A stretch of DNA of 20,957 bases from assembly GCA_900552645.1 (NCBI GenBank), contig USAN01000021.1, forward strand, positions 1 through 20,957. The letters run 5' to 3'. Below, piece after piece: positions 7,520 to 16,865 of the stretch. Below the pieces are notes generated by a model. It was not told the origin of the DNA, searched no databases, and saw only the letters and a program-made list of their open reading frames with translations. Each line of letters opens with the position of its first letter. Position 1 is the stretch's first letter. Position numbers and translations under genes: made by a program. This DNA comes from an uncultured Bacteroides sp. Its GTDB lineage: Bacteria > Bacteroidota > Bacteroidia > Bacteroidales > Bacteroidaceae.

Positions 7520-10378
7520 ATGAAATTGAAAAACACTCCTTTGGTAATCTTATCTTGTTTTTTGATGTTGGGCTGCTCTCAGAAAGAATATGAGAGAATA
7601 GAGAACGGAATAATTGTAAATCTTCCTCGTCGCTCCGATAATGATGTGAGGATGTTAAAACTGCAAATATTAGGAGACAAGCTTATAAAGGTTTCGGCAA
7701 CTCCCGATAAGATTTTTTCTGATAGAAAAAGTCTTATATATATTCCAAGTAAGCAGTCTGTACCTTTTAATGTTGTCGATAATGATACTACTGTTTCGGT
7801 GGTAACATCATCACTTAAAGCTTCTGTATGCAAGAAGAATGGAGAAGTGAAATTCTACGATAAGAATGGAAAGATTATTCTTGCCGAGAATAATGGAGGA
7901 GGAAAGGAGTTTATCCCTATAGAGGTAGAAGGAAAAAAGCAGTATTCTGTAAGGCAGATATTCGAATCGCCAGAAGATGAGGCTTTTTATGGACTTGGTC
8001 AGCATCAAGCTGACGAGTTTAACTATAAGGGTAAAAACGAAGAACTATTTCAGTATAATACTAAAGTATCGGTACCTTTTATTGTTTCAAATAAGAACTA
8101 TGGTTTGTTGTGGGACAGTTATTCGTTGTCTCGTTTCGGAAATCCAAAAGAGTATTCACAGTTATATAAGGTATTTAAACTATACGACAAGAATGGCAAG
8201 GAGGGTGCTATTACGGGAACATATACTTACAAAAAAGAAAAACAGGTAATAGAACGACGCGAAGATTCATTGTATTATGAAGATTTGAAAACTATAAAGA
8301 ATTTGCCTTCGCAATATCCACTTAATTCGGCAACAGTTGTGTACGAAGGAGAGTTAGAACCTTTAAATTCAGGGGCACACAAGTTTATTCTGTATTATGC
8401 CGGTTATATGAAAGTATATATAAACAATAAACTTATAGTTCCTGAAAGGTGGCGTACAGCATGGAATCCAAACAGCTATAAGTTTACATTGAATTTTGAG
8501 GCTGGAAAGAAAGTGCCTTTCAAGATTGAATGGAATCCAGATGGAAGTCAGTCATACTGCGGACTTCGTGCCCTTTCGCCGGTAGACGAAAAAGAACAGG
8601 CAAAACAATCATGGTGGAGCGAGATGAATCCTCAGATTGATTATTATTTCGTTTATGGAAATAACATAGATGATGTAATAAGCGGATATCGCACACTTAC
8701 CGGAAAATCGCAGATTATGCCAAAGTGGGCTATGGGATTTTGGCAGAGTCGTGAAAGATATAAAACACAGAAAGAGTTGCTGTCTGCATTGAGTGAATTT
8801 CGCAAAAGAGAAATTCCTATAGATAACATTGTGCTGGATTGGAGCTATTGGCCCGAAGATTCTTGGGGAAGTCACAAGTTTGACCTTAACCGTTTTCCCG
8901 ATCCAAAAGGTATGATAGATACTATTCATGCCATGAATGCAAAGATTATGATTTCTGTATGGCCTAAATTTTATAGTACAACAAATCACTACAAGGCTTT
9001 CGACCAGAATGGATGGATGTATCAAAAAGCTGTAAAGGATAGTATTCGCGACTGGATAGGAAAAGGTTATATTGGCTCTTTTTATGATGCTTATTCGGAA
9101 GATGCGCGCAAGCTTTTCTGGAAACAGATGAAAGATAATTTATATAATCTTGGTATTGATGCATGGTGGATGGATGCTAGTGAACCTGATATATGCTCAA
9201 ACAGCGATATGAATGAGAGAAAAGCTTTAAGTACTCCAACGGCTTTAGGACCATCGACTGAGTATTTCAATGCTTATGCCTTGATGAATGCTGATGCTAT
9301 TTATAATGGCCAGCGCGAAGCAGATAATAATAAGCGCGTGTTTTTACTTACTCGTTCAGGCTTTGCAGGATTGCAGAGGTATTCTACCGCTACATGGAGT
9401 GGAGATATTGCTACCCGATGGGAAGATATGAAATCACAGATTTCGGCCGGATTAAACTTTGCAATGAGCGGTATTCCTTACTGGACTATGGATATTGGTG
9501 GTTTCTGCGTTGAGAAACGATATGAAAATGGTCAGCGTGAATTCGATGCTACAGGTAAAGAAAATATAGATAACAAGGAGTGGAGAGAATTGAATGCACG
9601 ATGGTATCAATTTGGTGCTTTCTGCCCTCTATACCGTGCTCATGGACAGTTCCCTTATCGTGAAATATGGAATATTGCACCCGAAACTCATCCTGCATAT
9701 AAATCTACAGTATATTACACTAAACTGCGATATAACATGATGCCATATATATATTCTATGGCAGGTATGACTTATTTTAATGATTATACTATAATGCGTC
9801 CTTTGGTGATGGACTTTACAACCGATAGGAATGTGCTTGATATAAGTGATCAGTATATGTTTGGACCTGCATTGATGGTATGTCCGGTGTATAAGTATGA
9901 GGCTCGTAGCCGTCAAGTATATCTTCCAAAGAATGAAATTTGGTATGACTTTTATAGTGGAAAGAAGATGGATGCAGGAATGCAGATGGTCGATGCTCCT
10001 TATGAAAGGATACCGCTGTTCGTAAAAGGAGGTTCCATTATACCTTATGGTCCTGATATGCAGTATAGTGATGAAAAACCTGCCGATAATATTACTATTT
10101 ATATTTATCAGGGTAAGGATGGATCATTTACTTTATATGAGGATGAGAACGTGAACTATAATTATGAAAAGGATGCTTATAGCACGATTAAGTTTGATTA
10201 CAATGATGCAGATAAGTCTTTGTTGATTGATGATCGTAAGGGAAAATTTAATGGAATGTTGAATGAGCGCAACTTCAATATCGTTGTAATAGGCGAAGAT
10301 AATCAACAGCCATTCGATCTGAACAGGAAAGGTATAAGTGTTAATTATAACGGACAAAAACAAACAGTAAAATTGTAA
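7520..10378 (+). CDS. GH31 glycoside hydrolase with PA14 insert, probable alpha-xylosidase
   Basis: This exported enzyme probably removes alpha-1,6-linked xylose from the ends of xyloglucan oligosaccharides. The N-terminus has a lipoprotein signal with lipobox MLGC, so Cys19 would be lipidated. Residues about 60-400 form the N-terminal beta domain, interrupted by a PA14-like module (about 232-360, with VVYEGELEP and YYAGYMKVYIN). The (beta/alpha)8 barrel (about 400-750) has GFWQSRERYKTQ, the nucleophile Asp552 in WWMDASEPD, and the acid/base Asp629 in TWSGDIATRWEDM. The PA14 insert and 952-residue length match the alpha-xylosidases of Bacteroides ovatus and Cellvibrio xyloglucan loci (BoGH31A, CjXyl31A). 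An alpha-glucosidase role is the main alternative. It is the first gene of the three-hydrolase operon. Residues after Cys19 (SQKEYE) are not a clear surface-export tag, so periplasmic or surface location is open. Confidence 0.9.
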   Translation: MKLKNTPLVILSCFLMLGCSQKEYERIENGIIVNLPRRSDNDVRMLKLQILGDKLIKVSATPDKIFSDRKSLIYIPSKQSVPFNVVDNDTTVSVVTSSLKASVCKKNGEVKFYDKNGKIILAENNGGGKEFIPIEVEGKKQYSVRQIFESPEDEAFYGLGQHQADEFNYKGKNEELFQYNTKVSVPFIVSNKNYGLLWDSYSLSRFGNPKEYSQLYKVFKLYDKNGKEGAITGTYTYKKEKQVIERREDSLYYEDLKTIKNLPSQYPLNSATVVYEGELEPLNSGAHKFILYYAGYMKVYINNKLIVPERWRTAWNPNSYKFTLNFEAGKKVPFKIEWNPDGSQSYCGLRALSPVDEKEQAKQSWWSEMNPQIDYYFVYGNNIDDVISGYRTLTGKSQIMPKWAMGFWQSRERYKTQKELLSALSEFRKREIPIDNIVLDWSYWPEDSWGSHKFDLNRFPDPKGMIDTIHAMNAKIMISVWPKFYSTTNHYKAFDQNGWMYQKAVKDSIRDWIGKGYIGSFYDAYSEDARKLFWKQMKDNLYNLGIDAWWMDASEPDICSNSDMNERKALSTPTALGPSTEYFNAYALMNADAIYNGQREADNNKRVFLLTRSGFAGLQRYSTATWSGDIATRWEDMKSQISAGLNFAMSGIPYWTMDIGGFCVEKRYENGQREFDATGKENIDNKEWRELNARWYQFGAFCPLYRAHGQFPYREIWNIAPETHPAYKSTVYYTKLRYNMMPYIYSMAGMTYFNDYTIMRPLVMDFTTDRNVLDISDQYMFGPALMVCPVYKYEARSRQVYLPKNEIWYDFYSGKKMDAGMQMVDAPYERIPLFVKGGSIIPYGPDMQYSDEKPADNITIYIYQGKDGSFTLYEDENVNYNYEKDAYSTIKFDYNDADKSLLIDDRKGKFNGMLNERNFNIVVIGEDNQQPFDLNRKGISVNYNGQKQTVKL

Positions 10379-10383
10379 CATAG

Positions 10384-12888
10384 ATGAAGATAGGTATTGG
10401 TGGATGGACAATTGTGCTGATTTGTGCTCTGTGTTCATGCTCGAATAAGAATGAAATGGTACGTCAGATAGATTACTTCAATGACAATTGGAAATTTAAT
10501 CTCGGTAATATAGAATTGGCTAAGGATTCTGACTTTGATGATTCTGAATGGCGTACGCTTACATTGCCTCATGATTGGGCAATAGAGGGAGAATTCTCTC
10601 AGAATAATCCATCTGGAACCGGTGGTGGCGCTTTACCAGGTGGCATAGGTTGGTATAGAAAGAGTTTTGTAATGTCTGATAAAGATAAGGATAAGAAAAT
10701 CTTTATAGACTTCGACGGTGTATATATGAATTCGGAAGTATACCTAAACGGACACCTTCTTGGAAAGAGACCTTACGGATATATATCTTTCAGATATGAT
10801 CTTACTCCATTCTTAAAATGGGGAAAGAAAAATACACTGAGTGTAAAAGTAGACAATCACGAGCAACCTAATTCAAGGTGGTATTCGGGATGTGGTATTT
10901 ACAGGAATGTGTGGCTAACGAAGACTAATTTTGTACATTTTGGATTGTGGGGAATAACTGTTAATACACCTATGGTGAATGCAAGTAAAGCAAAACTTGA
11001 CATATCTACAGTTGTAAAGAACGAATCAAAAGAAAAGAATGAAATATCGGTATTGTCAATAGTCCTTGATAAGAATGGAAATGAAGTGAACAGAACTATA
11101 ACAGATTCTGGTATATTGCCCAACGATGAAATAAAAGTATTACAGTCTCTTTCAATAAGTAATCCTATTTTGTGGGATGTTACCAATCCTTATCTTTATA
11201 CATTAAGAAGTGAAATAAGGAAAAATGGCGAACTGATAGATAATATTGATACAAAAATAGGAATACGCTCTTTTGATTTCAATGCTGATAGCGGATTTTC
11301 TCTTAACGGTAAAAGTTTGAAAATTAATGGTGTATGTATGCATCACGATTTAGGATGCTTGGGAGCTGCAATAAACCGACGCGCAATTGAACGTCAACTT
11401 CAGATTCTTAAAGAAATGGGATGTAATGCAATAAGAATGTCGCATAATCCTCCATCTCCAGAAATACTTGATTTGTGTGACAATATGGGATTTATTGTAA
11501 TGGATGAGTCGTTCGATATGTGGAGAAAGAAAAAAACAAATCATGATTATGCCAGATATTTCAATGAATGGTATGAAAAAGATTTGTCAGATTTGATTAA
11601 GCGTGACATAAATCATCCTTCAATAATGATGTGGAGCATAGGAAATGAGGTGCTTGAACAGTGGACTGATGTAAATGCCGATACATTGAGTCTGGAACAA
11701 GCAAACATGATTCTTAACTTCGGACACGATAAAAGTATGTTGGCTAACGAAGATAGCATGAGCGTAAATTCATTATTGTGTAGTAGGCTGGTAGAAATAG
11801 TCAAGAATATAGATAAAAGTAGACCTGTTACTTCGGGATGCAACGAAACAAACCCTAATAACCATCTATTTAAGTCGGGTGCTCTGGATATAATAGGCTT
11901 TAACTATCATAATAATGATATAGAAAATGTAAAGAAAAACTTTCCTGACAAACCTTTTATTATAACAGAAAGTAATTCTGCACTAATGACGCGTGGATAC
12001 TATAGAATGCCTAGTGATGAAATGTTTATATGGCCCGAAAGATGGGACAAGCCTTTCTTCGATTCTTCATTTTCATGTTCATCTTATGATAACTGTCATG
12101 CACCGTGGGGAAGTACTCATGAAGAGACGATGAGAATAGTAAAGAATACTCCTTTTGTAAGCGGACAGTTTGTGTGGACCGGTTTTGACTATCTTGGAGA
12201 ACCTACGCCTTTTGGTTGGCCTGCAAGAAGTTCTTATTTTGGTATTGTAGATTTAGCTGGATTCCCTAAAGATATATACTATATGTATAAGGCAGAATGG
12301 ACAGATAAGGATGTATTGCATCTTTTCCCTCATTGGAACTGGAAACAGGGTGATATGGTCGATATGTGGGCATATTATAATAATGCTGATGAAATAGAAC
12401 TGTTTGTGAATGGTGTATCACAGGGCATAAAGAGGAAAATGAATGATGAATATCATGTATCGTGGAGAGTCAAATTTGTTCCAGGATCCGTAAAAGCTGT
12501 TACAAGAAAAAATGGTAAGGTTGTAATGTCTAAGGAAATCTTTACTGCTTCTCGGCCTTATGCCATTCGTCTTACTCCAGATAGAAATGTTATTAATAAC
12601 GATGGACGTGATCTCTCTTTCGTAACTGTAGAAATTATTGATAAAGATGGAAATATTTGTCCAACTGCCGATAATTTGGTTAAATTTGCTATATCTGGCA
12701 GCGGATTCATTGCAGGGGTTGATAATGGAAGTCCAATCTCTCTTGAATCTTTCAAATCTCCTTACAGAAAAGCTTTTAATGGTAAATGTATGGTGGTAAT
12801 ACAGAATAATGGAGAAAATAAAGATATTGAACTTAAAGCAACGTCTCCAAATTTGAAAGATGCTGTCGTGAACATTGATATTGATTAA
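10384..12888 (+). CDS. GH2 glycoside hydrolase, probable beta-galactosidase
   Basis: This 834-residue exported enzyme probably cleaves beta-galactosyl residues from oligosaccharide side chains. A lipoprotein signal is visible, with probable lipobox LCSC and lipidated Cys19. After it come the GH2 sugar-binding jelly roll (about 28-195, with PHDWAIEGEF and GGIGWYRKSF), an immunoglobulin-like domain (about 195-300), and the barrel (about 300-600) with GVCMHHDLG, the acid/base Glu422 in SIGNE and the nucleophile Glu529 in IITES. C-terminal beta domains of DUF4982/GH2-C type (about 620-834) follow; this extended layout is usual for Bacteroidetes GH2. The start lies 5 nt after the GH31 stop, so the genes are cotranscribed. 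Galactosidase activity is inferred from the xyloglucan-like setting and the BoGH2A precedent; beta-glucuronidase or another GH2 specificity cannot be excluded. Confidence 0.9.
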   Translation: MKIGIGGWTIVLICALCSCSNKNEMVRQIDYFNDNWKFNLGNIELAKDSDFDDSEWRTLTLPHDWAIEGEFSQNNPSGTGGGALPGGIGWYRKSFVMSDKDKDKKIFIDFDGVYMNSEVYLNGHLLGKRPYGYISFRYDLTPFLKWGKKNTLSVKVDNHEQPNSRWYSGCGIYRNVWLTKTNFVHFGLWGITVNTPMVNASKAKLDISTVVKNESKEKNEISVLSIVLDKNGNEVNRTITDSGILPNDEIKVLQSLSISNPILWDVTNPYLYTLRSEIRKNGELIDNIDTKIGIRSFDFNADSGFSLNGKSLKINGVCMHHDLGCLGAAINRRAIERQLQILKEMGCNAIRMSHNPPSPEILDLCDNMGFIVMDESFDMWRKKKTNHDYARYFNEWYEKDLSDLIKRDINHPSIMMWSIGNEVLEQWTDVNADTLSLEQANMILNFGHDKSMLANEDSMSVNSLLCSRLVEIVKNIDKSRPVTSGCNETNPNNHLFKSGALDIIGFNYHNNDIENVKKNFPDKPFIITESNSALMTRGYYRMPSDEMFIWPERWDKPFFDSSFSCSSYDNCHAPWGSTHEETMRIVKNTPFVSGQFVWTGFDYLGEPTPFGWPARSSYFGIVDLAGFPKDIYYMYKAEWTDKDVLHLFPHWNWKQGDMVDMWAYYNNADEIELFVNGVSQGIKRKMNDEYHVSWRVKFVPGSVKAVTRKNGKVVMSKEIFTASRPYAIRLTPDRNVINNDGRDLSFVTVEIIDKDGNICPTADNLVKFAISGSGFIAGVDNGSPISLESFKSPYRKAFNGKCMVVIQNNGENKDIELKATSPNLKDAVVNIDID

Positions 12889-12901
12889 TCTTAAATTTTT
12901 T

Positions 12902-15118
12902 ATGATGAAGAAATATTTAATAACTGCATTGCTGTTTTGCTCTCTGCTAAATGGAGTGCAGGCTCAGACTCCCGTTTATCTTGACGATTCTCAGCCCATG
13001 GAGGCTAGAGTTAATGATGCCTTGAGTAAAATGACTCTTGAGGAAAAAGTAAGATTATGTTATGCCCAAAGCAAATTTAGCAGCCCCGGAGTGCCAAGAC
13101 TTGGTATTCCTGAATTGTGGATGAGCGACGGGCCTCATGGAGTTCGTGCCGAAATAAACTGGAATAATTGGAATTATGCCGATTGGACTAATGATAGTAT
13201 AACTGCTTTTCCTGCTCTTACATGTCTAGCTGCAACATGGAACCCTGAAATGTCGGCTAAGTATGGAAAAGCAATAGGAGAAGAGGCTAGATATCGTGAA
13301 AAAGATGTGTTGCTTGGTCCAGGAGTAAATATATACCGTACTCCACTAAATGGACGTAACTTCGAATATATGGGCGAAGATCCATATTTGGCATCGGTAA
13401 TGTGTGTACCTTATATTCAGGAACTTCAGAAGAATGGTGTAGCTGCATGCGTTAAACATTATGCACTTAATAATCAGGAATTATGGAGAGGGCATATAGA
13501 TGTAGAGTTGAGTGACCGTGCTTTGTATGAGATTTATCTTCCTGCATTCAAAGCTGCAGTCGAAAAGGGAGGTGCATGGAGTATAATGGGCTCTTACAAT
13601 AAAATTAGAGGTCAGCATGCATGTCATAATGATATTATGCTTAACAAAATATTGAAACATGACTGGAATTTTGACGGAGCCGTCATAACCGACTGGGGAG
13701 GTTGTCATGATACTAAGGAGGCAGCACTTAACGGACTTGACATAGAGATGGGGTCTTATACTAATGGACTGACTTCTGAAAGTTCTTTTACTTACGATGA
13801 TTATTTTCTTGGAAAAGCATATTTAAACATGATAAAATCGGGAAATGTGTCTCAAGAAGTGGTAAACGACAAAGCCTCACGAATATTGCGACTTATATTC
13901 CGCACTGCAATGAATCGTAATAAGCCTTATGGAAGCATTGCAGATAATGGACATTATAAAGTAGCCGAAGATATAGGAAATGAAGGTATAGTATTGCTAA
14001 AGAACAGTGTTCCTAATAAGTCAAAAAATCCATTGCTGCCATTAGATGGCAATAAATATAAATCTATTTTAGTGATAGGAGATAATGCTACTCGCTTCCT
14101 TAATCAAGGAGGAGGCTCTTCCGAACTTAAAGTAAAGGATATGATTTCCCCATTAGACGGATTTATAAAACTTTACGGTAATAAAGTGAAATATGCGCAG
14201 GGATATGCTGCAGGACGCCCCATGTATGGTCGTGCAGATGAAGTACCTAAGACAGTGGAAGACTCTTTGAGAAATGATGCTGTAGAAAAGGCAAGAAAAG
14301 CCGATGTAATAATATTTGTGGGAGGGTTGAACAAGAATCACTATCAAGACTGTGAGGGTGGTGATCGACTATCCTATAAGCTTCCTTTCGGTCAGGATGA
14401 GTTGATAGATGAGATACTGAAAGTAAATAAGAATTTGGTGCTCATATTGCTTAGCGGTAATGCTGTAGAGATGCCTTGGGTGAAAAAAGTTCCTGCAATA
14501 ATACAGGGATGGTATTTGGGATCAATGGGTGGAAGATCAATAGCAAAAGTTATTGGTGGTGAAATAAACCCAAGTGGAAAACTTCCATTTTCATACCCTG
14601 TAAAGCTCGCTGATTGTGGAGCACATGCTTTTGATTCTTTATGTTATCCTGGCGATAGTATAAAGGAGATATATAAGGAAGATATTTTGGTAGGATATAG
14701 ATGGCACGATACAAAGAAGATTCCTTCATTGTTCCCATTTGGATATGGCCTTAGTTATACTGAATTTGAATACGGAAAACCTGTAATATCATCGAAGACT
14801 ATAAGTGCAGGCAATGAACTTAAAGTTACAGTTCCGGTAAAGAATGTAGGAAGTAGAAAAGGTAAAGAGGTAGTACAGCTTTATATTGGCGACGAGAAAT
14901 GCTCGGTACTGCGCCCTGTAAAAGAGTTAAAAAAGTTTGCTAAGATTGAAATTAATCCAAATGAAACAAAAGTTGTTTCGTTTACTATAAATGAAGACGA
15001 TTTGAAGTTTTATGATGATAAGGCCCATGAATGGCGTTCAGAACCGGGTAAGTTCAGATTATATATAGGAGGTTCATCGATATCGGTACCGGCTACAGCC
15101 GAATTTACTCTTCAATAG
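12902..15118 (+). CDS. GH3 glycoside hydrolase, probable beta-glucosidase
   Basis: This 738-residue enzyme probably removes glucose from the non-reducing end of beta-glucan oligosaccharides once side chains are gone. It has a classical signal peptide ending VQA-Q (about residue 20) and no lipobox, so it should be soluble in the periplasm. The GH3 barrel shows GPGVNIYRTPLNGRNFEYMG, KHYALNN and the nucleophile Asp264 in VITDWGG. The second domain has GLNKNHYQDCEGGDR, with Glu485 as the probable acid/base. A fibronectin-III-like domain (about 650-738) ends the protein. I take the ATG at 12902 (12905 is one codon later and equally good); an upstream TTG would overlap the GH2 gene and add nine residues before the signal peptide. 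The 13-nt gap after GH2 supports one operon. A beta-xylosidase or other GH3 specificity is possible. Confidence 0.91.
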   Translation: MMKKYLITALLFCSLLNGVQAQTPVYLDDSQPMEARVNDALSKMTLEEKVRLCYAQSKFSSPGVPRLGIPELWMSDGPHGVRAEINWNNWNYADWTNDSITAFPALTCLAATWNPEMSAKYGKAIGEEARYREKDVLLGPGVNIYRTPLNGRNFEYMGEDPYLASVMCVPYIQELQKNGVAACVKHYALNNQELWRGHIDVELSDRALYEIYLPAFKAAVEKGGAWSIMGSYNKIRGQHACHNDIMLNKILKHDWNFDGAVITDWGGCHDTKEAALNGLDIEMGSYTNGLTSESSFTYDDYFLGKAYLNMIKSGNVSQEVVNDKASRILRLIFRTAMNRNKPYGSIADNGHYKVAEDIGNEGIVLLKNSVPNKSKNPLLPLDGNKYKSILVIGDNATRFLNQGGGSSELKVKDMISPLDGFIKLYGNKVKYAQGYAAGRPMYGRADEVPKTVEDSLRNDAVEKARKADVIIFVGGLNKNHYQDCEGGDRLSYKLPFGQDELIDEILKVNKNLVLILLSGNAVEMPWVKKVPAIIQGWYLGSMGGRSIAKVIGGEINPSGKLPFSYPVKLADCGAHAFDSLCYPGDSIKEIYKEDILVGYRWHDTKKIPSLFPFGYGLSYTEFEYGKPVISSKTISAGNELKVTVPVKNVGSRKGKEVVQLYIGDEKCSVLRPVKELKKFAKIEINPNETKVVSFTINEDDLKFYDDKAHEWRSEPGKFRLYIGGSSISVPATAEFTLQ

Positions 15119-15134
15119 AACTTTTATTCTTTTA

Positions 15135-15175
15135 AATTGTTTAAAATATGATTAATAGCCATACTTTAAACAATT
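15135..15175. repeat. 11-bp perfect inverted repeat before the GNAT gene
   Basis: AATTGTTTAAA (15135-15145) and TTTAAACAATT (15165-15175) are exact complements separated by 19 bp. The repeat ends 5 bp before the preferred ATG of the GNAT gene, and an alternative ATG (15148) falls in its loop. It may be an operator or an RNA stem-loop closing the hydrolase transcript or hindering translation. Without G/C pairs, the RNA stem would be weak. Confidence 0.5.
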
Positions 15176-15180
15176 ACAAT

Positions 15181-15456
15181 ATGGAATATACCGTTATTCA
15201 TGATGAGAAAGTTTTCCGATTTGAAATTCTGGATTTCGGTCAGATTGCTTATCTGCAATATGAACAGAATGAAGGAATAATGGATATACTTCATACTTTT
15301 GTTCCTCCTTCTCTTGAAGGAAAGGGAATTGCATCATCTTTGATGGAATCTGCTTTGAGTTATGCAGCCAATAAGAAACTGAAGATTAAACCAAGCTGTG
15401 TTTTTGCCAAGGTTTACATAGATCGTCATACTAACTATAAGGATTTATTGGCATAG
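15181..15456 (+). CDS. small GNAT-family N-acetyltransferase-like protein (YjdJ type)
   Basis: This 91-residue cytosolic protein belongs to the minimal GNAT group (Acetyltransf_CG, as in E. coli YjdJ), which binds acetyl- or acyl-CoA; its acceptor is unknown. The body shows the family pattern: ILHTFVPPSLEGKGIASSLM (the pyrophosphate-binding loop with G-K-G-I-A) and a C-terminal KPSCVFAKVYIDRHTNYKDL with the conserved cysteine. I choose the ATG at 15181 because about 90 residues matches the family and the earlier ATG (15148) lies inside the loop of an inverted repeat and would add 11 unlike residues. It stands 62 nt after the GH3 stop. Joint transcription with the hydrolases is possible, but a link to glycan use is doubtful because this family occurs as a stand-alone gene in many bacteria. 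Confidence 0.85.
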   Translation: MEYTVIHDEKVFRFEILDFGQIAYLQYEQNEGIMDILHTFVPPSLEGKGIASSLMESALSYAANKKLKIKPSCVFAKVYIDRHTNYKDLLA

Positions 15457-15486
15457 TATTATAAGCAGAAAAACTTATTTTAAAAC

Positions 15487-15523
15487 GAGCCTATATAACA
15501 CATGTTAAATGTTATATAGGCTC
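15487..15523. terminator. bidirectional terminator between converging genes
   Basis: GAGCCTATATAACA (15487-15500) and TGTTATATAGGCTC (15510-15523) form a perfect 14-bp stem with a 9-nt loop. T-rich sequence follows on the plus strand (ATGATTTTTATT), and the minus strand continues with GTTTTAAAATAAGTTTTT. It lies between the convergent GNAT and cysteine-desulfidase-like genes, 30 and 44 bp from their stops, so it can end both transcripts. Confidence 0.85.
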
Positions 15524-15567
15524 ATGATTTTTATTATGATTCTAATGATGATAATGTTATATTTTTT

Positions 15568-16863
15568 TTAATCGCATTGTTTGTGCGTCATTATCTCTAG
15601 AACTATTTTATCGGTTTCGTTCATTCCAACGGTTCCAATTTTTGTAAGGTTTCTTATAGTCTGATCTACATTAGTATCTATGATGCCTTCTACCGAAGTA
15701 ACGCATTTACCTTCCATTGCAAGAATAGCCGAGAACATTGCAGTAGATACTCCACTGGTAAGTTTTAGCGCACAACTAGGTTTTGCGCCGTCACATATCA
15801 TTCCGGTAATATTTGCAATCATATTCTGAACTGCATACGAAACTTGTTCGTAGTTACCACCCATAAGATATGTTATTCCACAACTTGAGCCGGTAGCTGC
15901 TACAACGCATCCGCATAGCGCAGACAGTCTTCCCAAACTCTGTTTAATGTATATTACGGTTAAATGACTAAGTATAAGTGCACGTATCAAATCCTCTTCA
16001 GATTTGTCATTATCTTCTGCATATATAACTACCGGCAATGTAGCGGTAATCCCTTGATTACCACTACCGGAATTACTCATTACAGGTATCATGGCTCCTC
16101 CCATACGTGCGTCGCAGGCCGCTGATGTGTAGGAAAGTATATGCGAGAAAGTGTTACTTCCTAGTAAGTTCTCCTCACTTTTGCTGTTGCGTAAAATCTT
16201 TCCTAATTCATGACCGTAGTTCCCTTTTAGTGATCTTTCGGCAGCCGATTTGTTGAGCTTCCTTGATTCTAATATAAATTTTAATTCATCAATCGGTGTT
16301 GTAGTAGCAAATTCGTAAACTTTATTTAGATTAAGCTCCATTTCCTCCTCCTCACACGATTGAGAAGATGTACTCTGTTTATCTAACAATACATCTGTAT
16401 TATAACTAAGATAAACAAAGTTTGTATGGCCGCATGCAATTACAGCTTTCGCCTCATCATTGCCTGCCGAGCATATTATTTCTATATATAGTTTTTCCGA
16501 GATATCTTCCTTTAATGCGATTGAAATAATCTGACTATCAATTATCTTTTTTCCCTCTTCTACAGCTTCGGGAGTGCAGTCCTTCAATACTTCAAGTTCG
16601 TAATCGGATTTTCCTATAGTCGATCCAAGCGCTATAGCTATAGGCAATCCTATCATTCCCGTTCCTGGAATACCTACTCCCATAGCATTCTTAAGTATGT
16701 TGGCACTAAGCAAAGCTGTTATCTTTTCAGGACGCTTTCCAAGAATCTCGGTTGCTTTTGATACACATAAGGCAACCGCTATTGGTTCCGTACATCCTAT
16801 TGCAGGAACCACTTCGCGATTTATAAGGGCAATGATATGCTCTCTTTCAGATTTAGCAATCAT
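15568..16863 (-). CDS. L-cysteine desulfidase / serine dehydratase alpha-like family protein (UPF0597)
   Basis: This 431-residue cytosolic protein belongs to the UPF0597 family (E. coli YhaM/CyuA, Methanocaldococcus L-cysteine desulfidase), [4Fe-4S] enzymes that split L-cysteine to pyruvate, ammonia and sulfide; the fold is shared with the serine dehydratase alpha chain. Visible signs are VPAIGCTEPIAVALC at the N-terminus (Cys24), MSNSGSGNQGI in the centre (about 262-272), the cysteine-rich LCGC (317-319) with SSCG, and ICDGAKPSC (Cys357, Cys364). Cys24, Cys317 or Cys319, Cys357 and Cys364 are the likely cluster ligands. The length is normal. The ATG lies 2 nt after the dsbD stop, so the two are cotranscribed and probably translationally coupled. 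Cysteine is the favoured substrate, but serine or another beta-substituted amino acid is possible. Confidence 0.88.
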   Translation of the reverse strand: MIAKSEREHIIALINREVVPAIGCTEPIAVALCVSKATEILGKRPEKITALLSANILKNAMGVGIPGTGMIGLPIAIALGSTIGKSDYELEVLKDCTPEAVEEGKKIIDSQIISIALKEDISEKLYIEIICSAGNDEAKAVIACGHTNFVYLSYNTDVLLDKQSTSSQSCEEEEMELNLNKVYEFATTTPIDELKFILESRKLNKSAAERSLKGNYGHELGKILRNSKSEENLLGSNTFSHILSYTSAACDARMGGAMIPVMSNSGSGNQGITATLPVVIYAEDNDKSEEDLIRALILSHLTVIYIKQSLGRLSALCGCVVAATGSSCGITYLMGGNYEQVSYAVQNMIANITGMICDGAKPSCALKLTSGVSTAMFSAILAMEGKCVTSVEGIIDTNVDQTIRNLTKIGTVGMNETDKIVLEIMTHKQCD

Positions 16864-16865
16864 GT

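Noticed and set aside
12875..12901. TTG start extending the GH3 gene upstream by nine codons
   Set aside because: It overlaps the end of the GH2 gene and places nine residues before a clean signal peptide; the ATG at 12902 (or 12905) fits better.
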